Source: Anaerolineales bacterium (GTDB lineage: Bacteria; Chloroflexota; Anaerolineae; Anaerolineales; Villigracilaceae). Taken from it: a stretch of DNA of 35,849 nt. Shown here piece by piece: positions 7,596-15,245 of the stretch. Where the stretch lies: contig JAFGKO010000204.1 of assembly GCA_016928525.1 (NCBI GenBank), forward strand, positions 1 to 35,849, given 5' to 3'. A program made the position numbers and the translations under genes. The notes below the pieces were generated by a model. That model searched no databases, was not told where the DNA came from, and saw only the letters and a list, made by a program, of their open reading frames with translations. The first letter of the stretch is position 1. Every line of letters starts with the position of its first letter.

Positions 7596-9182
7596 GTGAA
7601 ACGCAGCATCTACATTCCAGTTGCCTTTGCATTGATTCTGGGTGCCTGCAACTCGACCCCAAATTTGTGGGGAAGCTACATAACCCCTACACCTTACACT
7701 GATCAATTGCCAGTGGCGTTGGAGGTGACACCTTTCGCAACCCCAATTCCTGTCAGTGAAATTGTCGCTGCCTCACCCACTCAAATCCCGGAACCAACGA
7801 AGACACAGGTTGTCGCCCTCACACCAAAAGACGCGGTTGATAACAACACCCCCATTTCCACTTCAGACGAACCGCCTATCCTTTATTACGCACAAAGCGG
7901 TGATACACTGAGCGCCGTTGCTGCCCATTTCGATGTACAAACAGATGAGATAACATCTTCGGAGCCAATTCCTGAAACCGGACTGATCGATCCTGGCACC
8001 CTGTTGGTCATCCCCGAAAACCTGACCGAATACGGTCCCAACGCCCAGATCATGCCGGATAGTGAGATCATTTTCTCGGTAAGCGCAGCAGATTTTGACA
8101 TTTACGCCCACATCAGCAAGGCAGGCGGAGAACTTTCCAAATATAGGGAGTACCTCGGTTCCGCCGGCTGGACAACCGGCTCCCAGGCCATTGAGCGCAT
8201 TGCTATGGAGAACTCCATCAATCCGCGCCTGCTGCTGGCAATCCTTGACTATGAAGGTAAGTGGGTCACTGACAGCCCGACTGATTACCTGCATAAACAA
8301 TACCCAATGGGATTCGAGCAGGAATTCGAGAAAGGCGTATTCCGCCAGATGGTCATTGCTGTCAACCAACTCTACACCGGCTATTACGGCTGGCGCAGCG
8401 GCACATTGAGCGAATTGACCTTCCCGGACGGGGAAACACTGCGCCTCGCCCCGGATCTGAACGCTGGCACCGTTGCCATACAGTACCTGTTCTCCAAGCT
8501 ACATGACAAAGAGGAATGGCAAAGCATCATCGACCCAAACGTCGGCTTTCCCGCGTTCTACAGCGAGCAATTCGGCGATCCCTGGTTGCGGGCTCAGAAC
8601 GCCGGCCCCATCTTCCCACCAGGATTGACTCAGCCGCCCATGGTACTGCCCTTTGAGCCTGACCGTGAATGGGCCTATACAGGCGGCCCACACGGCGCCT
8701 GGGAACACGACGGTCCGCTGGCCGCGATAGATTTCGCCCCCGCCACCGACAAACCCGGTTGCACCGAATCCGAAAAGTGGCTGGTCGCCTCGGCGCCCGG
8801 GCTGGTTGTCCGTTCGGGGAACGGCGTAGTGGTATTGGATTTAGACGGCGACGGCTACGAAGAGACTGGCTGGAACCTGTTGTACCTGCACGTCGCCACC
8901 AAGGACCGGGTCAAACTGGGGACATGGGTCGAGACAGACGATCGCATCGGTCACGCCTCCTGCGAGGGCGGCGTATCGACCGGTACCCACCTGCACTTTG
9001 CGCGCAAGTACAACGGCGAATGGGTGCTGGCTGACGGTCCCCTGCCATTCGTGTTGAGCGGATACGTCGTCCACAATGGTGAGAGAGCGTACCTGGGAAC
9101 ACTGACCAAAGGCAAGACCACCATCGTCGCTAACGAGGTTGGTACAGCCAGTTCCGTAATCTTCCGCAAACCTGATGAATAA
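7596..9182 (+). CDS. LysM / lysozyme-like / M23 peptidase lipoprotein, paralogue 2
   Basis: 528 residues, GTG start. Signal peptide with lipobox L-G-A-C, a Thr/Pro-rich linker, a LysM-like domain (residues about 90-135, opening A-Q-S-G-D-T-L), the N-P-R-L-L-L-A-I-L middle region, and an M23 domain with H366...D379 and H465-x-H467. Architecture and the C-terminal block (R-K-Y-N-G-E-W-V-L-A-D-G-P-L-P-F) match paralogue 1 over its whole length, so these are duplicates that have since diverged, mostly in the linker and LysM. Its TAA overlaps the earliest possible ATG of paralogue 3. Probably an outward-facing murein hydrolase; substrate unknown. Confidence 0.85.
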   Translation: MKRSIYIPVAFALILGACNSTPNLWGSYITPTPYTDQLPVALEVTPFATPIPVSEIVAASPTQIPEPTKTQVVALTPKDAVDNNTPISTSDEPPILYYAQSGDTLSAVAAHFDVQTDEITSSEPIPETGLIDPGTLLVIPENLTEYGPNAQIMPDSEIIFSVSAADFDIYAHISKAGGELSKYREYLGSAGWTTGSQAIERIAMENSINPRLLLAILDYEGKWVTDSPTDYLHKQYPMGFEQEFEKGVFRQMVIAVNQLYTGYYGWRSGTLSELTFPDGETLRLAPDLNAGTVAIQYLFSKLHDKEEWQSIIDPNVGFPAFYSEQFGDPWLRAQNAGPIFPPGLTQPPMVLPFEPDREWAYTGGPHGAWEHDGPLAAIDFAPATDKPGCTESEKWLVASAPGLVVRSGNGVVVLDLDGDGYEETGWNLLYLHVATKDRVKLGTWVETDDRIGHASCEGGVSTGTHLHFARKYNGEWVLADGPLPFVLSGYVVHNGERAYLGTLTKGKTTIVANEVGTASSVIFRKPDE

Positions 9183-9189
9183 ACCCAAC

Positions 9190-9305
9190 AACCGCCATAC
9201 CCGTTCCGGGCATATAGACGCCATGAACGCCAATTTAAACACAACTGCGCCAAGCATTCTTGGTGACAGTATCAGATTCCTGGCATCCTTTGCGACATGG
9301 CGGTT
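9190..9305. repeat. Imperfect inverted-repeat element, copy B (overlaps the start of paralogue 3)
   Basis: The ends are AACCGCCAT (9190-9198) and its exact complement ATGGCGGTT (9297-9305). The right arm (about 9279-9305) matches the right arm of a second element at 12574-12676 in about 23 of 27 positions. A small internal CCAAG/CTTGG hairpin occupies the centre (about 9250-9264). It encodes the atypical N-terminal residues of the third M23 protein. Confidence 0.6.
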
Positions 9306-10773
9306 TAAAATCCTAAACCCTACTCTCACCCCAGCACTGCTCCTCATCTCTCTGCTGCTTACTGCCTGCGGAATCAAGGCTTCTGCTGGCGGATTGCCTC
9401 TACCCGAGCCTACCGAATCAATCCCCCAGGTCTCCACCTGGAAAGGACGCCCGGAATACGCCCCCGGCGAACTGGTCGACTATATTGCCCAAACCGGAGA
9501 CACAATCCCGGCACTGGCCTCGCACTTCAACACCAGTGTAGAGGAGATTTACGAAGCCAACCCCTTCATTCCGCGCGATGCCACCACAATGCCTCCTGGT
9601 ATGCCGATGAAAATTCCCATTTATTATCTACCTCTATGGGACAATCCATACCAGATCATCCCTGACCAGGCTTTTGTGTATGGTCCGTCATTGGTTGGAT
9701 TCAACACCTCCGCTTTTGTGGCCGACCACCCCGGTTGGCTGAAAAGCATCTACGCCTGGGCAGGCCGCGACAACCGCACCGGTGCCGAAATCGCGGATTA
9801 TGTGAGCATCAACTATAGCATCAGTCCGCGCCTGCTATTGGCGTTGCTCGAATACCAGGCTGGTGCGCTCTCACAAACGGAAAGGCCTGCTGCGCGCTAT
9901 ATGCTGGGCTTCGAAAAGACCTACTACGAGGGCATGTATCTGCAACTGGTCGGCGCAGCCAACACGCTCAACGACGGCTATTACAAATGGCGCATCGGCG
10001 CGTTGACTGAATTCGAACTGAAGGATGGGAGCATCGTCCGGCCAGACCCGTGGCAAAATGCGGCTACGGTCGCCTTACAGTATTATTTCTCGCAGATGCT
10101 CTCAGCAGACGAATACCGCCTCGCTGTCGGACCGAAAGGCCTGTTCGCCACCTATTCGGCTTTGTTCGGCGACCCCAGGGCGGACTCTGTCGAACACATC
10201 CCCGGTAGTTTACAGCAACCCGAACTGCGCCTGCCCTTCCCGGCAGGTCAGACCTGGTCCTACACCGGCGGGCCGCACACCGGCTGGGGCCTGGGACAAC
10301 CCTACACTGCCCTCGACTTTGCTCCCCCCGCCGACAAATCCGGTTGCTTCCCCGCGGATGAAAAAAACTATGCCATCGCCATGGCTGATGGGATCGTCGT
10401 ACGCTCCGAGTTCGGATTGGTCGCCCTCGACCTGGACGGAGACGGAGATGAACGCACAGGCTGGGTGCTGGTATATTTACACGTAGCAACCAAGGGCCGC
10501 GCCCCGACCGGCCTGTCGTTGAAAGCGGGCGACCCGGTCGGCTACCCATCCTGCGAAGGCGGGCGCGTGACCGGAACGCACATTCACGTCTCGCGCAAAT
10601 ACAACGGCGAGTGGATCCCGGCTGATGGCCCGCTGCCCTTCAACATGGAAGGCTGGGTGGCACACAACGGCGCACGTGCTTACCTTGGCACGCTCAACAA
10701 GGGTGGCTTGACGGTGGAAGCCTGCGAATGCGGAGATCTGTACAGCCAGATCAGCTCGGAACCTGCTCAATAA
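9223..10773 (+). CDS. LysM / lysozyme-like / M23 peptidase lipoprotein, paralogue 3
   Basis: 516 residues from the ATG at 9223; an ATG at 9175, overlapping the previous stop codon, would add 16. Lipobox L-L-T-A-C, a LysM-like domain (opening A-Q-T-G-D-T-I-P-A-L), the middle region with S-P-R-L-L-L-A-L-L-E, and an M23 domain with H352...D365 and H453-x-H455. The stretch before the hydrophobic signal core is unusually long, about 30 residues, and is encoded by the inverted-repeat element at 9190-9305. No ATG, GTG or TTG lies in frame between the element and the signal core, so the element seems to have replaced the original 5' end. Overall fold and probable murein-hydrolase role as for its two neighbours. 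Confidence 0.82.
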   Translation: MNANLNTTAPSILGDSIRFLASFATWRFKILNPTLTPALLLISLLLTACGIKASAGGLPLPEPTESIPQVSTWKGRPEYAPGELVDYIAQTGDTIPALASHFNTSVEEIYEANPFIPRDATTMPPGMPMKIPIYYLPLWDNPYQIIPDQAFVYGPSLVGFNTSAFVADHPGWLKSIYAWAGRDNRTGAEIADYVSINYSISPRLLLALLEYQAGALSQTERPAARYMLGFEKTYYEGMYLQLVGAANTLNDGYYKWRIGALTEFELKDGSIVRPDPWQNAATVALQYYFSQMLSADEYRLAVGPKGLFATYSALFGDPRADSVEHIPGSLQQPELRLPFPAGQTWSYTGGPHTGWGLGQPYTALDFAPPADKSGCFPADEKNYAIAMADGIVVRSEFGLVALDLDGDGDERTGWVLVYLHVATKGRAPTGLSLKAGDPVGYPSCEGGRVTGTHIHVSRKYNGEWIPADGPLPFNMEGWVAHNGARAYLGTLNKGGLTVEACECGDLYSQISSEPAQ

Positions 10774-10815
10774 GAATAATTAGATTGCCTTTGGTGTGAA
10801 AACCCAGGAGGGCAC

Positions 10816-11199
10816 ATGGAAAGCAGCGCTTCACTTCGAAGCATCCTTGAGATCGGAATTGGAGTGATCTATTTGATCGGTGCAGGGTTCAATTTTGCCT
10901 ACACAAGGAGGCATGGTGAAGAATTCTATTCTGGCTTTGCCGAACGCACCTGGTTTTCCCCTGCAAGATGGTTCATCAGTAAATTCGTTGTTCCCAATCC
11001 CAGAATTTTTACAGTCACATTAATTCTGTTTCAACTATTTGTTGGGATCGCACTGATCAGCCAGGGACCATATGTTGGGCTGGGCTTGCTGGCAGGTACT
11101 GCCTTCTGTATGTATGCTGTCTTTGTCTCCAACGTCCCTGGTGCGATTGCGAATCTGGTAATGGCAGTACTTCAATTCTATCTGGCAAGCACGCGATAG
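10816..11199 (+). CDS. Small four-helix membrane protein, function unknown
   Basis: 127 residues with about four hydrophobic segments (roughly 10-28, 50-75, 78-98 and 103-124). A polar loop with Arg/His/Glu/Phe/Tyr (residues about 30-48) lies between the first two. A strong AGGAGGG lies just before the ATG. The fold may be DoxX-like, but no diagnostic motif is present and I do not assign a family. It sits 42 nt after the M23 cluster without a terminator between, so it may be read from the same transcript. Confidence 0.7.
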   Translation: MESSASLRSILEIGIGVIYLIGAGFNFAYTRRHGEEFYSGFAERTWFSPARWFISKFVVPNPRIFTVTLILFQLFVGIALISQGPYVGLGLLAGTAFCMYAVFVSNVPGAIANLVMAVLQFYLASTR

Positions 11200-11209
11200 A
11201 TATTAACGG

Positions 11210-11224
11210 TAGAATAAAAGAACC
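11210..11224 (+). promoter_or_regulatory. -10 box close to the start of the CHAD gene
   Basis: TAGAAT (11210-11215) lies 9 nt before the ATG at 11225, and no Shine-Dalgarno sequence is present. This suggests a leaderless or very short-leader transcript. No convincing -35. Confidence 0.35.
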
Positions 11225-12520
11225 ATGTCAGAACAGTTGTTACAACCCGATCTAATCTCCATACTCGAAAAGCTGGCCACAAAAGCTGCTTCAGACACAG
11301 TACAACGCCGAGCCAGAATACTCCTGTTATACAACACAGGCAAAGATACCCGTGAAATCTCCGAAACAATTGGTCTGGCTCCACGAAGCGTTCGCTTTTG
11401 GCGCAGGGAATTTCTGAAGCGCGGGATGGACATTTTTTCTTCAGCCAACGAAATAGAGCAACCGGAGAAGCTATCCGGAAAACCAGCTGTCGAGGAGCCT
11501 GCGTCTGTCCGGCCGGCACCCGCTCACAAACCCGCCCTCGCAAGGACACACTTCCCCAGGGTCAGGAAAAATCCCGGGATCAAAGCCGACGATCCAATGG
11601 CAGAAGCCGGGCGCAAGATCCTGCGCTTCCATTTCGCCCATATGCTCAGCCACGAAAAAGGCACTCGCCTTGGTGATGATATCGAAGAATTACACGATAT
11701 GCGCGTCGCTACCCGACGGATGCGAGCTGCTTTCGAGGTCTTTGGGCCGTTCTTTAAACCCAAAGCGATCAAAAGCCACCTCAAAGGGCTGCGCGCTACC
11801 GGGCGTGCCCTGGGGCGCGTGCGGGATTTGGACGTCTTCATGGAAAAAGCGGAGCATCACCTTGAAACGCTTCCCAAAGGCGAGCGCCCGGGTCTTGTTC
11901 CGCTTTTGGATGCCTGGCGGCAGGAACGAGATATCGCGAGAGACAAGATGCTGGCTCACCTGGATTGTGAAGGTTACCAGCAGTTCAAGCAGGATTTCAA
12001 CGACTTTGTGTCCACTCCCGGCGCTGGCGCTCGTTCTATTGCGGTAGTTATTAACCCCAGTCCCAACCTGGTGCGGCATGTTGCGCCAGTTTTGATCTAC
12101 ACACACTTAGCAGCTGTACGCACCTATGAGACGATCATAACGAACGCTACGATTGAGCAACTGCATGCCTTGCGCATCGAATTCAAAAAGCTGCGTTACG
12201 CGCTGGAATTCTTCCGCGAGGTATTGGGCACCCAAGCCAAGGGAGTCATCAATGATCTAAAAATCTTGCAAGACCACCTTGGGGATCTGAATGATGCGAA
12301 CGTGGCCTGTCAGATCCTGCGTGAATTTATCGAAACCTGGGAAGAACGTCAAATCGACCTGCCGCTGCAGGAACGCCAAAACCCGGAACCGGTGGTGGAC
12401 TATCTAGCTGCCAAACATGCGGAGCGCCACAATCTGATGGTTACCTTTCCCAAAGCCTGGGCGCATTTCAACCGCCCGGAATTCCTGGAAAACATAGCGC
12501 TTGCAATTTCAGTGTTATAG
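11225..12520 (+). CDS. HTH-CHAD domain protein
   Basis: 431 residues. Residues about 15-70 form a helix-turn-helix of the transposase/homeodomain-like type (D-T-R-E-I-S-E-T-I-G-L-A-P-R-S-V-R-F-W). A Pro/Lys-rich linker follows, then a CHAD domain (about 120-425), recognised by H-D-M-R-V-A-T-R-R-M-R-A-A and the later H-A-L-R-I-E-F-K-K-L-R-Y-A, with the regularly spaced His/Arg/Lys that bind polyphosphate. CHAD proteins attach to polyphosphate granules. The HTH fusion suggests a link between polyphosphate state and DNA binding or nucleoid position, but that is inference. It ends before a repeat element with a terminator-like hairpin. Confidence 0.85.
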   Translation: MSEQLLQPDLISILEKLATKAASDTVQRRARILLLYNTGKDTREISETIGLAPRSVRFWRREFLKRGMDIFSSANEIEQPEKLSGKPAVEEPASVRPAPAHKPALARTHFPRVRKNPGIKADDPMAEAGRKILRFHFAHMLSHEKGTRLGDDIEELHDMRVATRRMRAAFEVFGPFFKPKAIKSHLKGLRATGRALGRVRDLDVFMEKAEHHLETLPKGERPGLVPLLDAWRQERDIARDKMLAHLDCEGYQQFKQDFNDFVSTPGAGARSIAVVINPSPNLVRHVAPVLIYTHLAAVRTYETIITNATIEQLHALRIEFKKLRYALEFFREVLGTQAKGVINDLKILQDHLGDLNDANVACQILREFIETWEERQIDLPLQERQNPEPVVDYLAAKHAERHNLMVTFPKAWAHFNRPEFLENIALAISVL

Positions 12521-12573
12521 AAGAATCTACGTTTACTTGCAAAATAGATCTTCTCGGCAATGAACAAAACCTT

Positions 12574-12676
12574 AACCACCAAGAAACGGAGAACGCCAAG
12601 AATTCTTTAAAATCGCCAATAAAACCGGCTTGGCGATTTTGTTAACCAACTTGGCATCCCTGGCGACTTGGCGGTT
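12574..12676. repeat. Imperfect inverted-repeat element, copy A
   Basis: The left arm begins AACCACCAAG (12574) and the right arm ends ACTTGGCGGTT (12676). The arms are imperfect complements built from repeated CCAAG/CTTGG units and flank a perfect central hairpin. The right arm is shared with the element at 9190-9305. No coding capacity. It resembles the small palindromic repeats dispersed in many environmental bacterial genomes. Confidence 0.65.
12609..12640 (+). terminator. Hairpin with T run after the CHAD gene
   Basis: AAAATCGCCAA (12609-12619) pairs perfectly with TTGGCGATTTT (12630-12640) around a 10-nt loop. It is the core of repeat copy A and could terminate transcription from either side, between the converging CHAD and OsmC genes. 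Confidence 0.55.
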
Positions 12677-12746
12677 ATCACCAATAATGACAATTAAAAA
12701 ACGCAACCTTGAAATTACAAGATCGCGTTCTTTTATCAAAATCAAC

Positions 12747-13235
12747 TCAAACGATAGCTTCTTCAGGAGCGTACACTCCTTCCGCTACCAACCTTTTCTC
12801 CCCAACCTCATCCTCGAAAATCTTATAGCGCAAGTCAATCGGCATAACTTTTCCCAGCATAGCCTGTGCCGGGCAATAGCTTTCCGCGGTGAGCTCAATT
12901 GCGCGGAGGACAGCCGCTTCGCCCACAGCGTGACCGGTGACCAGGTACTCGATAGTTGCGCGAGTAAATACTTTGGGGTGTTCATCTGCACGTGGCGCAT
13001 CCACCTGCACTTCGAAGCCAGTTACATCCTGGCGCTTTTTACGAAGGATGGAAATCACATCCATGGCCGTACAGCCCGCCAGGCTGAGCGCCATCAGCTC
13101 CATGGGGACAAAACCTTTCCCCTCCCCACCCACTTCTTGCTTGGCATCCAACTGGACATTGAATCCAGAGTTTGCTGTGCCTGAGAAGTGCATACCCTCT
13201 TGCCAGATCACTTTGGTATTAATTTGTTCTCCCAT
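12747..13235 (-). CDS. OsmC/Ohr family thiol peroxidase-like protein
   Basis: 162 residues with the OsmC fold. The two family cysteines are present: C55 in L-A-G-C-T-A-M-D-V and C121 in E-S-Y-C-P-A-Q-A-M-L. OsmC/Ohr proteins reduce organic or fatty-acid hydroperoxides with a Cys pair. The sequence is of the YhfA/OsmC-like subgroup more than true Ohr. GAGGAG lies a few bases before the ATG. It follows the TlpA-like gene on the same strand by 68 nt, in line with the thiol-stress theme of the block 12747-15850. Confidence 0.88.
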   Translation of the reverse strand: MGEQINTKVIWQEGMHFSGTANSGFNVQLDAKQEVGGEGKGFVPMELMALSLAGCTAMDVISILRKKRQDVTGFEVQVDAPRADEHPKVFTRATIEYLVTGHAVGEAAVLRAIELTAESYCPAQAMLGKVMPIDLRYKIFEDEVGEKRLVAEGVYAPEEAIV

Positions 13236-13303
13236 ATCTCCTCAACATTGACTTCGACACGCTCATCCCTCCTGAGAACCATGTCGACTACTTGACCAAC
13301 ATA

Positions 13304-13918
13304 TTACTCCAAAATTAAGGGCGTCACATACTTTTCCAGCGACGCTCGGTCGATCTCGCCCACCCAGCGCAAACGGACATTACCCTCACGATCGATCACA
13401 AACGAGCTGGGCAGGTTGCGAGTCTTGAACGCGCGATCCGTAGCTTCATAGGTCGGATCCAACCAGACCGGGAAGGTCAAACTGTATTCCTGCACAAAGG
13501 CTGACACCGCATCCGCAGGATCACCGTCATTGACGGCGATGGTTACAAACCCATTCGCTTGATAAGCTTCGTAATAGGCTTTCAAAGTTGGCATCTCAGC
13601 CTTGCAAGGCGGGCACCAGGTGGCCCACAAGTTCACCAGCACCACCTGCCCGTGATAATCTGCCAGCGAATGCTCCGTCCCGTCCAGGTCGGAGAGCCTC
13701 AATGTTGGAGCCTTGTAATCGACCTCAACTGGTACGGTCAACGACGCGCCAGATATCGGACTGCTTGCAGCAACTTCCGGGCGAGGCCACAACATCAATG
13801 CGGCCAACCCAACCAAGATCAAACCTGCACCCAACACAACCATCCCAGGCAAATTCGCACGACCAGGCCTGGAACGTTTCGGCTTCGAATGGCGAGATGC
13901 TCTGATTCTATCGGACAT
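13304..13918 (-). CDS. TlpA/ResA-like membrane-anchored thioredoxin
   Basis: 204 residues. A basic N-terminus and one membrane segment (about 24-44) anchor it, with the domain outside the membrane. The thioredoxin fold has W-C102-P-P-C105 in the context W-A-T-W-C-P-P-C-K-A-E-M-P, typical of AhpC/TSA-Redoxin-type TlpA proteins, and a cis-Pro region near L-P-S-S-F-V-I-D. Expected role: reduction of disulfides outside the membrane, for example in cytochrome c or copper-site assembly. It has its own leaderless-looking promoter directly after a terminator. Confidence 0.88.
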   Translation of the reverse strand: MSDRIRASRHSKPKRSRPGRANLPGMVVLGAGLILVGLAALMLWPRPEVAASSPISGASLTVPVEVDYKAPTLRLSDLDGTEHSLADYHGQVVLVNLWATWCPPCKAEMPTLKAYYEAYQANGFVTIAVNDGDPADAVSAFVQEYSLTFPVWLDPTYEATDRAFKTRNLPSSFVIDREGNVRLRWVGEIDRASLEKYVTPLILE

Positions 13919-13934
13919 AAGATTTATTGTATCA
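13919..13934 (-). promoter_or_regulatory. Extended -10 promoter of the TlpA-like gene, probably leaderless
   Basis: On the minus strand TGATACAAT (13934 to 13926) is followed by 7 nt and the ATG at 13918. The layout matches that before 5945: extended -10, 7-nt gap, no Shine-Dalgarno sequence. Confidence 0.5.
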
Positions 13935-14000
13935 AAAATGACCGGCTCTCACAGGACGCATCGGGCTTGTACCAACTTGCCACCGTACAAGAAGCCGGTC
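13934..14000 (-). terminator. Nested hairpin terminator after the disulfide oxidoreductase gene
   Basis: Outer stem GACCGGCT/AGCCGGTC (14000-13993 with 13947-13940) encloses an inner stem CTTGTAC/GTACAAG (13991-13985 with 13972-13966). On the minus strand a run of five T follows at 13938-13934. It separates the upstream gene from the TlpA-like promoter. Confidence 0.6.
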
Positions 14001-14013
14001 CACACTTCAGAGG

Positions 14014-14679
14014 CTATCCCGCTAGCACCCGCTGGATCTCTGCCAGTAAATTACCCTCCGGCACAGCACCGACAACGTGCGCCTTACCATCGTTGATGGT
14101 GGTCTGCGGCACACCGCTAACATTATGACGCATTGACAGTTCAGGAAATTCGGTCGCTTCTACCATCTCGGCCTGGATCATAGGGCTTTCCATCGCCATC
14201 TGGTGAGCCAGTACCACGGCGCGCGGACAATACGGGCAGGTAGGAGTGACAAAGACTTGTAAAATGACAGGCTTGTTCAAGTTCTTGAGAAATTCACGGG
14301 TTTGTGGATTCAGCCCTGAATCCCGGTTTGAAACGAGCACGATATCCTGGATTAGCGAGGTGAACTCGTGTCCGGAAGGGATACCCGCCAAGCGCACACC
14401 AAAGTCTGTGATTTGCTCACCTTCCTTGGCGGCAATGACCAGGCCGGGTGCTTTATCCACATTGTATTTGGCAGCCAGGTCGGCATCCGCATCCATGTCA
14501 TAGATGTCAATGCTCAACAGGTCAGAGATAGCTGCGACTTCCTCCACGAGCTGACGAGTGTCGTCACAATAATCGCAGTTTGACTTGCTGCCAAAGAACA
14601 TCAGGTGCACAGGATGCTTCAAACCATCGAAGACCTCGCGAATCTGCTGGGTAATATCGTCATTGAGTAATTGGGTCAT
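14014..14679 (-). CDS. Protein disulfide oxidoreductase with two thioredoxin-fold domains (PDO/glutaredoxin-like)
   Basis: 221 residues in two tandem thioredoxin folds. Active sites are C35-D-Y-C38 in the N-terminal half and C148-P-Y-C151 in the C-terminal half, each followed by a cis-Pro loop (K-A-P-G-L and S-G-V-P-Q-T). This is the PDO arrangement known from archaea, Aquifex and various anaerobes, where it handles cytosolic disulfides and can accept electrons from thioredoxin reductase. GGAGAAAG precedes the ATG. It lies 46 nt after the zinc ribbon gene, on the same strand, downstream of the repeated 29-nt regulatory motif. Confidence 0.88.
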   Translation of the reverse strand: MTQLLNDDITQQIREVFDGLKHPVHLMFFGSKSNCDYCDDTRQLVEEVAAISDLLSIDIYDMDADADLAAKYNVDKAPGLVIAAKEGEQITDFGVRLAGIPSGHEFTSLIQDIVLVSNRDSGLNPQTREFLKNLNKPVILQVFVTPTCPYCPRAVVLAHQMAMESPMIQAEMVEATEFPELSMRHNVSGVPQTTINDGKAHVVGAVPEGNLLAEIQRVLAG

Positions 14680-14693
14680 TCTTTCTCCATTGG

Positions 14694-14711
14694 TTGCCCC
14701 AACGGGGCAAA
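14694..14711 (-). other. Short GC hairpin between the zinc ribbon gene and the oxidoreductase gene
   Basis: On the minus strand TTGCCCC-GTT-GGGGCAA forms a 7-bp stem with a 3-nt loop. No T run follows. It may be a weak attenuator or an mRNA-processing hairpin within the transcript. Confidence 0.4.
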
Positions 14712-14725
14712 GCGTAGATAGGTTA

Positions 14726-14932
14726 TCAGGTGCAACCGCCGCCTTCGCTGCTGGTATAGCCGCATTCAGGACATTCCAGCGCCAGCAAACTGTTGTAATC
14801 TAGTTTGCCTTTTTTGCAAACAGGACAGGCGCTTCCGGATCGCAAGGGTGTCCGCGCTTCATCGACAAGCTGCAGTTTGCCCTGCAAAAGCAGTTCTAGC
14901 GACGATACTGCGCTCTCAGACTTGTCGGTCAC
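14726..14932 (-). CDS. Small zinc ribbon protein
   Basis: 68 residues with C36-P-V-C39 and C54-P-E-C57, a classic zinc ribbon, then a Gly-rich tail with a further Cys67. The start is a GTG at 14932; it lies 5 nt after the conserved TCTAA of the repeated regulatory motif, with no Shine-Dalgarno sequence. No enzymatic domain is visible. Its position between the sigma/anti-sigma pair and the disulfide oxidoreductase suggests a role in thiol or zinc stress. Function unknown. Confidence 0.7.
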   Translation of the reverse strand: MTDKSESAVSSLELLLQGKLQLVDEARTPLRSGSACPVCKKGKLDYNSLLALECPECGYTSSEGGGCT

Positions 14933-14936
14933 GTTG

Positions 14937-14965
14937 TTTAGATGTAATGTGAGGGAAAAAGTTGC
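14937..14965 (-). promoter_or_regulatory. Bipartite ECF-type motif, copy 1 (before the zinc ribbon gene)
   Basis: On the minus strand it reads GCAACTTTTT-N8-TTACATCTAAA. All 21 fixed positions and the 8-nt spacing are identical to the copy at 15850-15878. GCAACTT and TCTAA, 16 nt apart, resemble the -35 AAC core and the -10 of ECF sigma promoters. Probable target site of the neighbouring sigma factor. Confidence 0.6.
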
Positions 14966-14996
14966 AAAAAAGGGCAGATTGCTCCGCCCGTGGACG

Positions 14997-15245
14997 TTAA
15001 TTTGGTTTTAGGTATTCATCCAGGTTGAGGCGCTTGAATAAGCGTTCACGCACTGCAACTGGCAAATCAGTCTCAGTGCTGGCATGATACAAATAAACGG
15101 TTTTCTTGAGCGTGTCGACAACGATGCGGCAGTCCTCGCACCCAGCCAAGTGCTGTTCGAGCTCACGGCACAATTCTTCCTGTGCAGTGCCATCGACATA
15201 ATCCGAAAGTGAACCCAATAGGGATTTACAATTTTTCTTTTCCAT
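14997..15245 (-). CDS. Soluble zinc anti-sigma factor (zf-HC2 / ZAS type)
   Basis: 82 residues with the ZAS zinc motif H32-x3-C36-x2-C39 and an N-terminal Cys6 that can supply the fourth ligand. There is no membrane segment, so it should act in the cytoplasm. ZAS proteins hold an ECF sigma factor inactive; in RsrA-type members thiol oxidation releases zinc and the sigma factor. Its ATG overlaps the sigma gene's stop by one base (T-G-A-T-G), a layout that couples translation and keeps the pair in proportion. The flanking thiol-disulfide genes make redox sensing the likely signal, though this is inferred. Confidence 0.85.
   Translation of the reverse strand: MEKKNCKSLLGSLSDYVDGTAQEELCRELEQHLAGCEDCRIVVDTLKKTVYLYHASTETDLPVAVRERLFKRLNLDEYLKPN

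Noticed and set aside
12630..13184. Plus-strand open frame covering the repeat and the OsmC gene
   Set aside because: It is antisense to OsmC, whose catalytic cysteines and ribosome site are clear; the 5' part is the repeat element.
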